Part shown: positions 1-5,727 of the stretch, piece after piece
Numbering within the stretch: position 1 is the first letter of the stretch
Layout: each line of letters starts with the position of its first letter
Assembly: GCA_002470695.1 (NCBI GenBank)
Contig: DKNM01000056.1
Location: 1-6,665 of the forward strand
Origin: Candidatus Neomicrothrix sp. UBA7388
GTDB taxonomy: Bacteria; Actinomycetota; Acidimicrobiia; Acidimicrobiales; Poriferisodalaceae
DNA: 6,665 nucleotides
Direction of reading: 5' to 3'
Notes under the pieces: generated by a model
Told to the model about the DNA's origin: nothing
Seen by the model: only the letters and a program-made list of their open reading frames with translations
Database searches by the model: none
Made by a program: the position numbers and the translations under genes

Positions 1-1
1 T

Positions 2-1186
2 TTATTCGAGGATTTTGGTGACTCGACCCGCACCAACAGTGCGGCCACCCTCACGAATAGCGAAACGTAGACCTTCGTCCATGGCAATAGGGTTGATGAG
101 TTCAACCGTCATGTCAGTGTTATCACCAGGCATACACATCTCAGTGCCTGACGGCAACTCAACCATTCCAGTGATGTCGGTAGTCCTGAAATAGAACTGT
201 GGACGATAATTGGAGAAGAAGGGCTTATGACGCCCACCCTCTTCTTTGGTCAAGATATAAACCTGAGCTTCGAACTTCGTGTGAGGAGTGATAGATCCTT
301 TGGCACAACACACCTGGCCACGTTCAACGTCTTCTTTATCAATACCCCTAAGAAGAAGACCCACATTGTCGCCGGCCTGACCCTCATCAAGAATTTTGCG
401 GAACATTTCAACACCAGTGATGGTGGTGGTCTGTGTTTCCCGAACACCAACAATCTCGATTTCTTCTCCAGTGTTACACACACCAGTTTCGATCTTGCCA
501 GTCACCACAGTGCCTCGACCCGTGATAGAGAACACATCTTCGACAGGCATCAAGAACGGCCTATCGGTATCACGATCTGGCTCAGGGACGGCCTCATCAA
601 CAGCTGCCATCAGTTCCAAGACTTTGTCTGCTGCTCCGTCAGCGCCTTCCAACGCTCCCAAAGCTGAAACCTGCACAACAGGAACATCGTCACCCGGGAA
701 CTCATACTCATTGAGTAGCTCTCGGACTTCAAGCTCCACTAACTCAAGAAGCTCCTCATCATCAACCATGTCCACCTTGTTCAAAGCAACAACGATGTAA
801 GGAACACCAACCTGGCGAGCAAGCAATACATGCTCACGAGTTTGAGGCATCGGACCATCAGCAGCGGACACAACAAGAATCGCGCCATCAACCTGAGCCG
901 CACCGGTAATCATGTTCTTGATGTAGTCAGCGTGACCAGGCATATCAACATGCGCATAGTGGCGATTCTCTGTCTCATACTCAACATGAGAAATCGAAAT
1001 CGTGATGCCACGCTCCCGCTCTTCAGGAGCCTTATCAATATCTTCAAACGCTGTAGCTTCGCCACCCGACGCTTCAGCTAAAACCTTAGTAATCGCAGCA
1101 GTCAACGTGGTCTTGCCATGGTCAATATGACCCATAGTTCCCACATTCACATGCGGCTTCGTCCGCTCGAACTTCTCCTTGGACAT
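2..1186 (-). CDS. tuf: Elongation factor Tu (EF-Tu)
   Basis: GTPase that delivers aminoacyl-tRNA to the ribosomal A site in the cytoplasm. The 394-aa protein is full length for bacterial EF-Tu and runs from [16 protein letters not shown] to a TAA stop 2 nt from the window edge. Visible motifs: P-loop GHIDHGKT (19-26), effector segment RGITIS (59-64), G3 motif DMPGH (81-85) with catalytic His85, G4 motif NKVD (136-139), G5 SAL (174-176), then beta-barrel domains 2 and 3 from about residue 208 to the end. The ATG start matches the canonical N-terminus and is preceded by AGGAG (1197-1201) with a 10-nt spacer. It lies 94 nt downstream of tRNA-Met on the same strand, probably in one transcript with both tRNAs. 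Oddities: the G3 motif has Met82 where DCPGH is usual, and G4 has Val138 where E. coli has Cys. Identification is essentially certain. Confidence 0.99.
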   Translation of the reverse strand: MSKEKFERTKPHVNVGTMGHIDHGKTTLTAAITKVLAEASGGEATAFEDIDKAPEERERGITISISHVEYETENRHYAHVDMPGHADYIKNMITGAAQVDGAILVVSAADGPMPQTREHVLLARQVGVPYIVVALNKVDMVDDEELLELVELEVRELLNEYEFPGDDVPVVQVSALGALEGADGAADKVLELMAAVDEAVPEPDRDTDRPFLMPVEDVFSITGRGTVVTGKIETGVCNTGEEIEIVGVRETQTTTITGVEMFRKILDEGQAGDNVGLLLRGIDKEDVERGQVCCAKGSITPHTKFEAQVYILTKEEGGRHKPFFSNYRPQFYFRTTDITGMVELPSGTEMCMPGDNTDMTVELINPIAMDEGLRFAIREGGRTVGAGRVTKILE

Positions 1187-1237
1187 TGCGCTTACTCTCC
1201 TATTTCAACCCAGTCGCTCCTCGGACCAGGATCTTGA

Positions 1238-1277
1238 CCACCAAGTGGCTTGCGTGCCTCAGCCATTTAACTGAGGC
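1238..1277 (-). other. Two small hairpins between tRNA-Met and tuf
   Basis: Directly after the tRNA-Met 3' end there is a perfect 7-bp stem (1256-1262 with 1271-1277, 8-nt loop), followed in the direction of transcription by a 4-bp stem with a 3-nt loop (1238-1248). Neither has a U-tract, so they are not classical terminators. By inference they may guide processing of tRNA away from the tuf mRNA, or protect the mRNA 5' end. The stems are seen directly; the function is not. Confidence 0.4.
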
Positions 1278-1280
1278 TAG

Positions 1281-1354
1281 TAGCGGGACCGGGGTTCGAA
1301 CCCGGGACCTCACGATTATGAGCCGTGCGCTCTGACCAACTGAGCTATCCCGCC
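1281..1354 (-). tRNA. tRNA-Met(CAU), elongator type
   Basis: A 74-nt cloverleaf folds fully on the minus strand. The acceptor stem GGCGGGA pairs with TCCCGCT (G1:U72 wobble at the end), the D stem is GCTC/GAGC, the anticodon stem CACGG/TCGTG has loop CTCATAA with anticodon CAT, and the T stem CCGGG/CCCGG has loop TTCGAAC. The discriminator base is A73 and CCA is not encoded. The G1:U72 wobble could recall the weak 1:72 position of initiators, but the anticodon stem lacks the three consecutive G:C pairs next to the loop that mark initiator tRNA, so it reads as elongator Met. It sits 15 nt downstream of tRNA-Thr and 94 nt upstream of tuf, likely as one transcript. Confidence 0.96.
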
Positions 1355-1369
1355 ACGCCCTTTCGAGCG

Positions 1370-1442
1370 AGCCACGACCGGGATTCGAACCCGGGACCTC
1401 CTCCTTACCATGGAGGCGCTCTACCAACTGAGCTATCGCGGC
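1370..1442 (-). tRNA. tRNA-Thr(GGU)
   Basis: A 73-nt cloverleaf on the minus strand. The acceptor stem GCCGCGA pairs with TCGTGGC (one G:U), the D stem is GCTC/GAGC, the anticodon stem CCTCC/GGAGG has loop ATGGTAA with anticodon GGT, and the T stem CCGGG/CCCGG has loop TTCGAAT. The discriminator base is T and CCA is not encoded. It is the first gene of the tRNA-Thr / tRNA-Met / tuf group. Linkage of a Thr tRNA to tuf is an old bacterial arrangement, for example thrT next to tufB in E. coli. Confidence 0.97.
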
Positions 1443-1450
1443 AACCATGA

Positions 1451-1464
1451 GCGGGTAAACCCGC
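1451..1464 (-). other. Leader hairpin upstream of tRNA-Thr
   Basis: An inverted repeat GCGGG-TTTA-CCCGC (5-bp GC-rich stem, 4-nt loop) lies 8 nt before the tRNA-Thr 5' end on the minus strand. It has no following T-tract. In the precursor transcript it would sit just ahead of the RNase P cleavage site, so a role in 5' processing or in the stable-RNA leader is possible. Only the fold is seen. Confidence 0.35.
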
Positions 1465-1475
1465 GCAGGCTTGAA

Positions 1476-1505
1476 AGCTTACGTATCAACACCGATGATC
1501 CACAA
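1476..1505 (-). promoter_or_regulatory. Possible promoter of the tRNA-Thr/tRNA-Met/tuf operon
   Basis: On the minus strand, TTGTGG (1500-1505) and TAAGCT (1476-1481) are separated by 18 nt, fitting a loose actinobacterial TTGNNN / TANNNT promoter. The expected start falls just before a GC-rich stretch ending in GCGCGGG, the kind of GC-rich discriminator common at stable-RNA promoters under stringent control. Each box matches its consensus at only three of six positions, so this is the best candidate in the 88-nt gap rather than a firm call. Confidence 0.3.
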
Positions 1506-1517
1506 CCCCTAGAGCGG

Positions 1518-1530
1518 TACCTTTGTATAT
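1518..1530 (+). promoter_or_regulatory. Possible leaderless -10 box for the acetyltransferase
   Basis: TACCTT (1518-1523) fits TANNNT and lies 7 nt before the ATG at 1531, the spacing at which transcription would begin at or very near the start codon. No Shine-Dalgarno sequence is present upstream of the ATG, which supports a leaderless mRNA. No convincing -35 box is seen. Confidence 0.3.
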
Positions 1531-2022
1531 ATGAAGGTCCGTTTAGCCAAACTCGCCGATGCTGCAGAAATCGCTGATATCTACAACCACGAGGTTCTTT
1601 CCGGGGTGGCTACCTTCGATTTAGTTCCGAAATCTCTTGAAGAACAGCGAGAATGGTTGCGGGATAGGTCAGGAGCTTTGCCCTGCATTGTCGCAGTTGA
1701 CGAGGACGGAGCTGTTACGGGTTGGGCGTGTCTTTCGAAATACAGAGATAGGCCTGCATACGGAACAAGCGTGGAGGACTCCGTATACATTCACGAACGA
1801 CATCAGGGCGAAGGTATTGGCAATCTGTTGCTGACCGAATTACTGCGGCTTGCGGACGAGCATGGATTTCATTCAACTTTTGCCCGTATCGCAGGGAATA
1901 ACCCTTCTTCGGTGGCTCTTCACGCGAAACATGGTTTTGAGATCGTGGGCGTGGAAAAAGAGGTGGGACGGAAGTTTGGTCAGTGGTTAGACGTCACTCT
2001 GATGCAACGACTTGTTCCCTAG
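1531..2022 (+). CDS. GNAT N-acetyltransferase, phosphinothricin/methionine-sulfoximine type
   Basis: Predicted to transfer an acetyl group from acetyl-CoA to the amino group of a small amino-acid-like substrate. The 163-aa length is normal for the Pat/Bar/YncA branch of the GNAT fold. Family marks: an N-terminal MKVRLAKLADAAEIADIYNH start (residues 1-20), the aromatic ATFD segment (27-30), YRDRPAY (71-77), VEDSVYIHE (81-89), the acetyl-CoA pyrophosphate loop HQGEGIG (91-97), and GNNPSSVALHAKHGFEIVG (122-140). The ATG fits the family start; no Shine-Dalgarno is visible and the mRNA may be leaderless. It stands alone on the plus strand, divergent from the tRNA-tuf block and convergent with menB. 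In related enzymes substrates include phosphinothricin, methionine sulfone/sulfoximine and some amino acids. Which one applies here cannot be told, and resistance to a natural glutamine-synthetase inhibitor is only one option. Confidence 0.9.
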   Translation: MKVRLAKLADAAEIADIYNHEVLSGVATFDLVPKSLEEQREWLRDRSGALPCIVAVDEDGAVTGWACLSKYRDRPAYGTSVEDSVYIHERHQGEGIGNLLLTELLRLADEHGFHSTFARIAGNNPSSVALHAKHGFEIVGVEKEVGRKFGQWLDVTLMQRLVP

Positions 2023-2040
2023 ACGCGAAGTCACTCTGAT
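1993..2040. repeat. 11-bp direct repeat at the GNAT/menB junction
   Basis: GTCACTCTGAT occurs at 1993-2003 (inside the acetyltransferase 3' end) and again at 2030-2040 (reaching the menB stop), each preceded by TAGACG nearby. The 37-nt offset suggests a small duplication that may have shaped the convergent gene ends. The gap between the two stop codons is 17 nt and contains no terminator hairpin. Confidence 0.5.
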
Positions 2041-2954
2041 TAGAAGTGCCAGGGAAATTGCGAGAAATCTTGCTCACGCTTTTCTAAAAAGGCGTCCCTG
2101 CCTTCTACCGCTTCGTCAGTCCCATACGCCAGTCGGGTTGCTTCACCTGCGAATACTTGTTGGCCTACCAAACCGTCATCGGTCAGATTGAACGCAAATT
2201 TGGCCATCCGTTGGGCTGTTGGCGATTTGGAGTTAATCTCACCGGCCCATTCCAGAGCCACACTTTCCAGTTCGGCATGTTCGACAACGGCGTTTACGTC
2301 ACCCATCACAAATCGCTCTTCGGCATCGTAAGTTCGGCCTAAGAAAAAAATCTCGCGAGCTTTTTTTTGTCCAACCTGTTTTGCCAAATATGCCGATCCA
2401 AAACCCCCGTCGAAGCTCGCTACATCAGTATCTGTTTGCTTAAAGCGAGCGTGCTCGCGACTAGCTATGGTCAGGTCAGCAGTTACGTGGAGGCTGTGAC
2501 CGCCCCCTGCAGCCCAGCCAGGGATAACGCAGATGACCACCTTGGGCATCATCCGTATTAATCGCTGACACTCAAGGATATGAAGCCTTCCCACTTGTGC
2601 GGGATCAATAGTTTCACTTGTGTCACCATCTGCATACTTGTAGCCATCTTTTCCACGAATTCGTTGGTCACCACCAGAGCAAAACGACCATTCTCCGTCC
2701 TTTGTGGACGGCCCATTGCCCGTAAGTAAAACGACACCAACATCGGTACTCATCCGAGCGTGATCTAAAGCTTTGTAAAGTTCGTCAACGGTGTTCGGTC
2801 TAAAAGCGTTACGAATATCGGGTCGGTCAAACGCAATACGAACTGTTCCTTGGCCAACTGCGCGGTGGTAGGTGATGTCATTGAAGTTGAAGCCTTCGAG
2901 CTCCCTCCATTGAGATGGATCAAAGATGTCTGAAACATTTGGCAAATAAGACAT
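2040..2954 (-). CDS. menB: 1,4-dihydroxy-2-naphthoyl-CoA synthase
   Basis: Crotonase-fold enzyme that closes the second ring of menaquinone, converting o-succinylbenzoyl-CoA to 1,4-dihydroxy-2-naphthoyl-CoA in the cytosol. The 304 aa match actinobacterial MenB from SDIFDPSQW (8-16) to the C-terminal FPWHF (300-304). Key residues line up with M. tuberculosis MenB at a constant offset of 10: oxyanion Gly95 in CSGGDQ (92-97) and Gly151 in WAAGGGHSLH (147-156), Asp175 and Ser180 plus Asp182 in SFDGGFGS (180-187), and Tyr277. Asp175 takes the place of bicarbonate, so this should be the bicarbonate-independent class. The ATG is preceded by AGGAG (2959-2963) with a short 4-nt spacer. No other men gene is in view; neighbours are a convergent acetyltransferase and a divergent oxidoreductase. 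An odd A8/T7 stretch lies within the gene. Confidence 0.97.
   Translation of the reverse strand: MSYLPNVSDIFDPSQWRELEGFNFNDITYHRAVGQGTVRIAFDRPDIRNAFRPNTVDELYKALDHARMSTDVGVVLLTGNGPSTKDGEWSFCSGGDQRIRGKDGYKYADGDTSETIDPAQVGRLHILECQRLIRMMPKVVICVIPGWAAGGGHSLHVTADLTIASREHARFKQTDTDVASFDGGFGSAYLAKQVGQKKAREIFFLGRTYDAEERFVMGDVNAVVEHAELESVALEWAGEINSKSPTAQRMAKFAFNLTDDGLVGQQVFAGEATRLAYGTDEAVEGRDAFLEKREQDFSQFPWHF
2344..2368 (-). repeat. Homopolymer-flanked palindrome inside menB
   Basis: On the minus strand a run of eight A is followed by GCTCGCGAGA and a run of seven T, making an imperfect inverted repeat centred on the perfect palindrome CTCGCGAG. It encodes the conserved MenB segment QKKAREIFFL (residues about 196-205) with AAA AAA and ATT TTT TTC codons. 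The reading frame is intact. Slippage by polymerase or premature termination here is possible but is inference. Confidence 0.6.
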
Positions 2955-3016
2955 TGCACTCCTGAACCGTTAAGGGTTGTAGTCGTAGATTAGAGGCGGA
3001 CATCGAAGGGGACATC
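2955..3016. promoter_or_regulatory. Divergent promoter region between menB and the LLM oxidoreductase
   Basis: The 62-bp gap must hold both promoters and both ribosome binding sites. The heptamer TAGATTA (2986-2992) contains a TANNNT box on each strand (TAGATT for plus, TAATCT for minus), so the two candidate -10 elements overlap. Neither has a good -35 box. AGGAG (2959-2963) serves menB and AAGGGGA (3006-3012) serves the oxidoreductase. The promoter assignment is tentative. Confidence 0.3.
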
Positions 3017-3889
3017 ATGAAGTTTGGTCTTAGGTATTGCAACACCGATAAATATGCGGTTGATACGGCATTGGCTGTCGAGCTAGTTCAAGCAGGGGAA
3101 GCGGCTGGTTTTGAGTCAGCCTGGACAGTCGAACATACAGTGATTCCGTCGGGCTACCAGTCTGTGTATCCCTACAGCGAAACGGGGAAAATCGCCGGCG
3201 GCGCCGAAGATTTAATTTTGCCAGATCCTCTTATCTGGATGGCGCACATGGCGGGTGCAACTAGCAAAATAAAGTTCGGTACTGCCATTTTGATCCTTCC
3301 GCAACATTCACCCGTTGTATGTGCCGCCCAAGTCGCAACTTTGGATTACATGTCCGGTGGACGAGTACTGCTCGGAATCGGCGTTGGCTGGCTCGAGGAG
3401 GAGTTCAAAGCTATTGGCGCTCCATTTGAGCGACGCGGGCCCAGAACTGACGAATACGTTGCGGCGATGAGGGAGCTATGGGCTAACGATTGCGCCACCT
3501 TCGACGGTGAATTTGTGCAATTTACTGACACGTATTGTTTGCCGAGACCAGTACGAGGTTCAGTGCCCATAATTGTCGGAGGCGACACCGATTATGCAGC
3601 GCGGCGAGCCGGCCGGTTGGGTGACGGCTATTTCCCTGCTCGCGATACTCCTCAGGAGCGAATTGACCTAGCTAGAAGAACCGCAGAGGAGTTTGGTCGA
3701 GATCCGGACGCATTAGAGATAACAATGCCAATGCCCGAAGATCCTGACGATGTTCCAAAGATGAAATCGCGAGGGGTCGACCGTTTGGTTGTTCCTGTAA
3801 CTCCTATGGCAGGGATGCCTACTCTGATTGACTCACCAGAGGATGCACTTCGCTTCGGCGAAATAGTTGCAAAATATTCAGACTTGTAG
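3017..3889 (+). CDS. LLM-class F420-dependent oxidoreductase
   Basis: Predicted TIM-barrel flavin/deazaflavin oxidoreductase of the luciferase-like superfamily, most similar by eye to the F420-dependent group related to mycobacterial Rv2161c. The 290-aa length is normal. Visible marks: an N-terminal strand MKFGLRY (1-7), AGFESAWTVEH (30-40) ending in the conserved EH, DPLIWMAHMAGAT (70-82), KFGTAILILPQHSPV (86-100), the strongly conserved QVATLDYMSGGR (105-116) and GIGVGWLEEEF (120-130), RGPRTDEY (140-147), and PIIVGGDT (184-191) in the C-terminal half. The ATG is preceded by AAGGGGA with a 4-nt spacer. It is divergent from menB and ends 3 nt from the convergent rhodanese gene, so it is probably transcribed alone. 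The cofactor could be FMN instead of F420, and the substrate is unknown. Confidence 0.88.
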   Translation: MKFGLRYCNTDKYAVDTALAVELVQAGEAAGFESAWTVEHTVIPSGYQSVYPYSETGKIAGGAEDLILPDPLIWMAHMAGATSKIKFGTAILILPQHSPVVCAAQVATLDYMSGGRVLLGIGVGWLEEEFKAIGAPFERRGPRTDEYVAAMRELWANDCATFDGEFVQFTDTYCLPRPVRGSVPIIVGGDTDYAARRAGRLGDGYFPARDTPQERIDLARRTAEEFGRDPDALEITMPMPEDPDDVPKMKSRGVDRLVVPVTPMAGMPTLIDSPEDALRFGEIVAKYSDL

Positions 3890-3892
3890 AAA

Positions 3893-5134
3893 TTACGCCC
3901 AGCCATTTTCGGTAAATCGTGCCAGTTCGTCACGGTCATATTGATCAACAAGGGCAATTTCCCAATCAAGGTATTCTTGCATTCCGCGCAAAGCTACTTG
4001 GGAGTCTGCGGGGTCTCGCGGCAGGGTGACTTGAGGGCTATGCGATGGTTCGGGAGATTTCCCTGTTCGGAGGGGCTCGTTTTCCTTTCCAAGGGCATAC
4101 ACGTATACCTCCCAGCCCATTTCTTGTAGCCAAGAGGCCGACATGGTCGCTCTGGTTAGATCGTCGTCGGCGAGTACTAGGCGTGCTCCTCGCACGACAG
4201 CGTATTCGTCGGTTGCTTGCACTAATTGACCGCCTGGAGCATTCCGGAAGTCATGGCGATGGCCGGCCTCGTACTCGGCAGGTGTCCTGACGTCGAAAAG
4301 ATAAACGGTCCGAGTTTTATCTTCTTTCCAGGCTTCTAAGGTCGCTTGACTAATCGCTTCTATCCCGTACCTAACTGCGACTTGGGTGGCTGCTATGGAG
4401 GCGCTTGAGCGCCCCGCAGGGGTAGGTGGTTGAGCCGCAGTAGTATCCCCTTGGACCAAAGTAAGTCCGGCAAGTTCCCATCCCATTGTTCCGTTTTCGA
4501 GGGCTACAACAGGGTTAGCGATGCCCGCTCGAATCAATGACTGCGCTCCGATAATACTGCGCGTGCGCCCGGCGCAGTTCACAACGACGGTTATGTCGTC
4601 TTCAAGAAGATCAAATACTCGATGAATCAATTCTCCGCCCGGACAAGATAAGCCTCCGGGCAAGCTCATTCTCTCGAACTCGTCAGTCGTTCGGGAGTCG
4701 AGAATTAGTAACTCCCGCCCTGTTGCAAGCCACTCATTGAGTGTTGCTGCTTTAACGTGAGGAGTGCGGTAATACCTTTCAGCTAGTTCCCCGAATAATT
4801 TTGAGGGAACATTGACGCCGGTGTAGACCTCATAACCATTTTTGATCCAAGACGTCATTCCACCCTTCAGAACTCGAACGTTTTCCCATCCACAGGATTG
4901 AAGTTCTGAACCTAATTCTTGTGCTTCCCCACCCCCGTCATCTATCACAACAATGGGTGTCGCAAGCCTTGGTATCAATTTCGTGGCTGTCTCAGCTACT
5001 GCTTCGACTCCAAGGCTTGCCGCCCAAAGCAGGTGCCCGTGGGCATAGGACGCGTGACTTCGGCCATCAAGAATAGCTAGCTCATCGGGCTTCTGGATTT
5101 CCATCGCCAAGTCGCCGGCAGAGATAAATGACAT
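3893..5134 (-). CDS. Three-domain rhodanese sulfurtransferase
   Basis: Predicted cytosolic carrier or transferase of sulfane sulfur, 413 aa with three rhodanese-like domains: about 1-107, 127-230 and 255-350. Only the middle domain keeps a catalytic Cys, Cys187 in the loop NCAGRTRS (186-193). In domain 1 the loop position reads IDDGGGEA (64-71) and in domain 3 LADDDLTRA (321-329), so both lack Cys and are probably structural or binding domains. Other family-like stretches are VNVPSKLFGE (107-116), ALENGTMGWELAGL (211-224) and APGGQLVQATDEY (299-311). The last 60 residues follow a poor low-complexity linker and include YLDWEIALVDQ. The ATG at 5134 is chosen because MSFISAGDL fits the family start; a start at 5248 would overlap most of the CDO-like gene's end. 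It begins 2 nt after the CDO-like stop and has no Shine-Dalgarno, which points to translational coupling. Confidence 0.9.
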   Translation of the reverse strand: MSFISAGDLAMEIQKPDELAILDGRSHASYAHGHLLWAASLGVEAVAETATKLIPRLATPIVVIDDGGGEAQELGSELQSCGWENVRVLKGGMTSWIKNGYEVYTGVNVPSKLFGELAERYYRTPHVKAATLNEWLATGRELLILDSRTTDEFERMSLPGGLSCPGGELIHRVFDLLEDDITVVVNCAGRTRSIIGAQSLIRAGIANPVVALENGTMGWELAGLTLVQGDTTAAQPPTPAGRSSASIAATQVAVRYGIEAISQATLEAWKEDKTRTVYLFDVRTPAEYEAGHRHDFRNAPGGQLVQATDEYAVVRGARLVLADDDLTRATMSASWLQEMGWEVYVYALGKENEPLRTGKSPEPSHSPQVTLPRDPADSQVALRGMQEYLDWEIALVDQYDRDELARFTENGWA

Positions 5135-5136
5135 GG

Positions 5137-5706
5137 TCAAACGCGCGCGTCGATAATAGGAAATCGAACTTTTTTCTTTAGCCACACACCTAGCTTTGCG
5201 TTCCAATAATTGCGAGCAGGCAGCTTCAAGAGGTCGTTTCCGTAGCAATGAAAATTTAGGGCACCACCCTGAACGTGAATTGAGTGCACGTCGTCAGGTA
5301 GAAACCCGATTGCTACGCCCTCTTCAACACATACTTCTTCAGAGATTTTGGGCTCACCAGCTCCTTCCAGATCGTATCTCCTATTAATTTCTTCGCCCTC
5401 GATCCCGGCTATGCACGCCCAAGTTAGGTGATCGTGAGGTGGCGCTTCCGTCGCGTCTGCTACGGACTGTATGTAGAGGGCGAAACGATGATCTTCGTCT
5501 TGCGACAGTAGATAGAGAGTGCTGCCATCGTTAGAGGCTAAGGACGGGAAATCGCTCCACGGGAATAAATCTCGATTCTTTGCGAGTTCGAGTAAACGCT
5601 TACCAATTAGTTCAATCGAATTCCGGTCTATCCCAGTCGCATCGATTTCGCGAATGTCGCACATTGCATCAGCGATAGCAGCAGCTCGCAAATTATTAAC
5701 GGTCAT
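5137..5706 (-). CDS. Cysteine-dioxygenase-like cupin (thiol dioxygenase family)
   Basis: Predicted mononuclear iron cupin that adds O2 to a small thiol to make a sulfinic acid. It is 189 aa. The N-terminal half is helical; the cupin barrel begins near RFALYIQS (74-81). The metal motif is PPHDHLTW (89-96) with His91 and His93, followed by GIEGEE (101-106); the third ligand is probably His141 in LPDDVHSIH (136-144), with HCYG at 153-156. This pattern matches the bacterial CDO-like family often annotated as a metal-dependent enzyme of the double-stranded beta-helix superfamily. Substrate candidates are cysteine, 3-mercaptopropionate or another thiol. It lies 21 nt after the enoyl-CoA hydratase and 2 nt before the rhodanese. 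The ATG at 5706 has only a weak GAG-type site; a nearby upstream ATG (5711-5713) is out of frame. Confidence 0.87.
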   Translation of the reverse strand: MTVNNLRAAAIADAMCDIREIDATGIDRNSIELIGKRLLELAKNRDLFPWSDFPSLASNDGSTLYLLSQDEDHRFALYIQSVADATEAPPHDHLTWACIAGIEGEEINRRYDLEGAGEPKISEEVCVEEGVAIGFLPDDVHSIHVQGGALNFHCYGNDLLKLPARNYWNAKLGVWLKKKVRFPIIDARV

Positions 5707-5727
5707 CGCTCATCTCGGGTCTAATGG

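Noticed and set aside
227..1081. Plus-strand reading frames opposite tuf (146, 134 and 83 codons)
   Set aside because: They are antisense to a strongly conserved EF-Tu gene, have no ribosome binding site and no recognisable protein features.
1281..1354. Initiator tRNA-fMet
   Set aside because: The anticodon is CAT and there is a G1:U72 wobble, but the three consecutive G:C pairs of the initiator anticodon stem are missing.
1200..1448. 82-codon minus-strand reading frame across the tRNA region
   Set aside because: It is read straight through two well-folded tRNA genes and resembles the spurious proteins often predicted from tRNA sequence.
3652..3969. 105-codon minus-strand frame over the oxidoreductase/rhodanese junction
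   Set aside because: It is antisense to the oxidoreductase 3' end and has no family-like motif.
5135..5248. Longer N-terminus for the rhodanese starting at 5248
   Set aside because: The extra 38 residues are basic and unlike the family, and would overlap over 100 nt of the cupin gene; the family-like start is MSFISAGDL at 5134.
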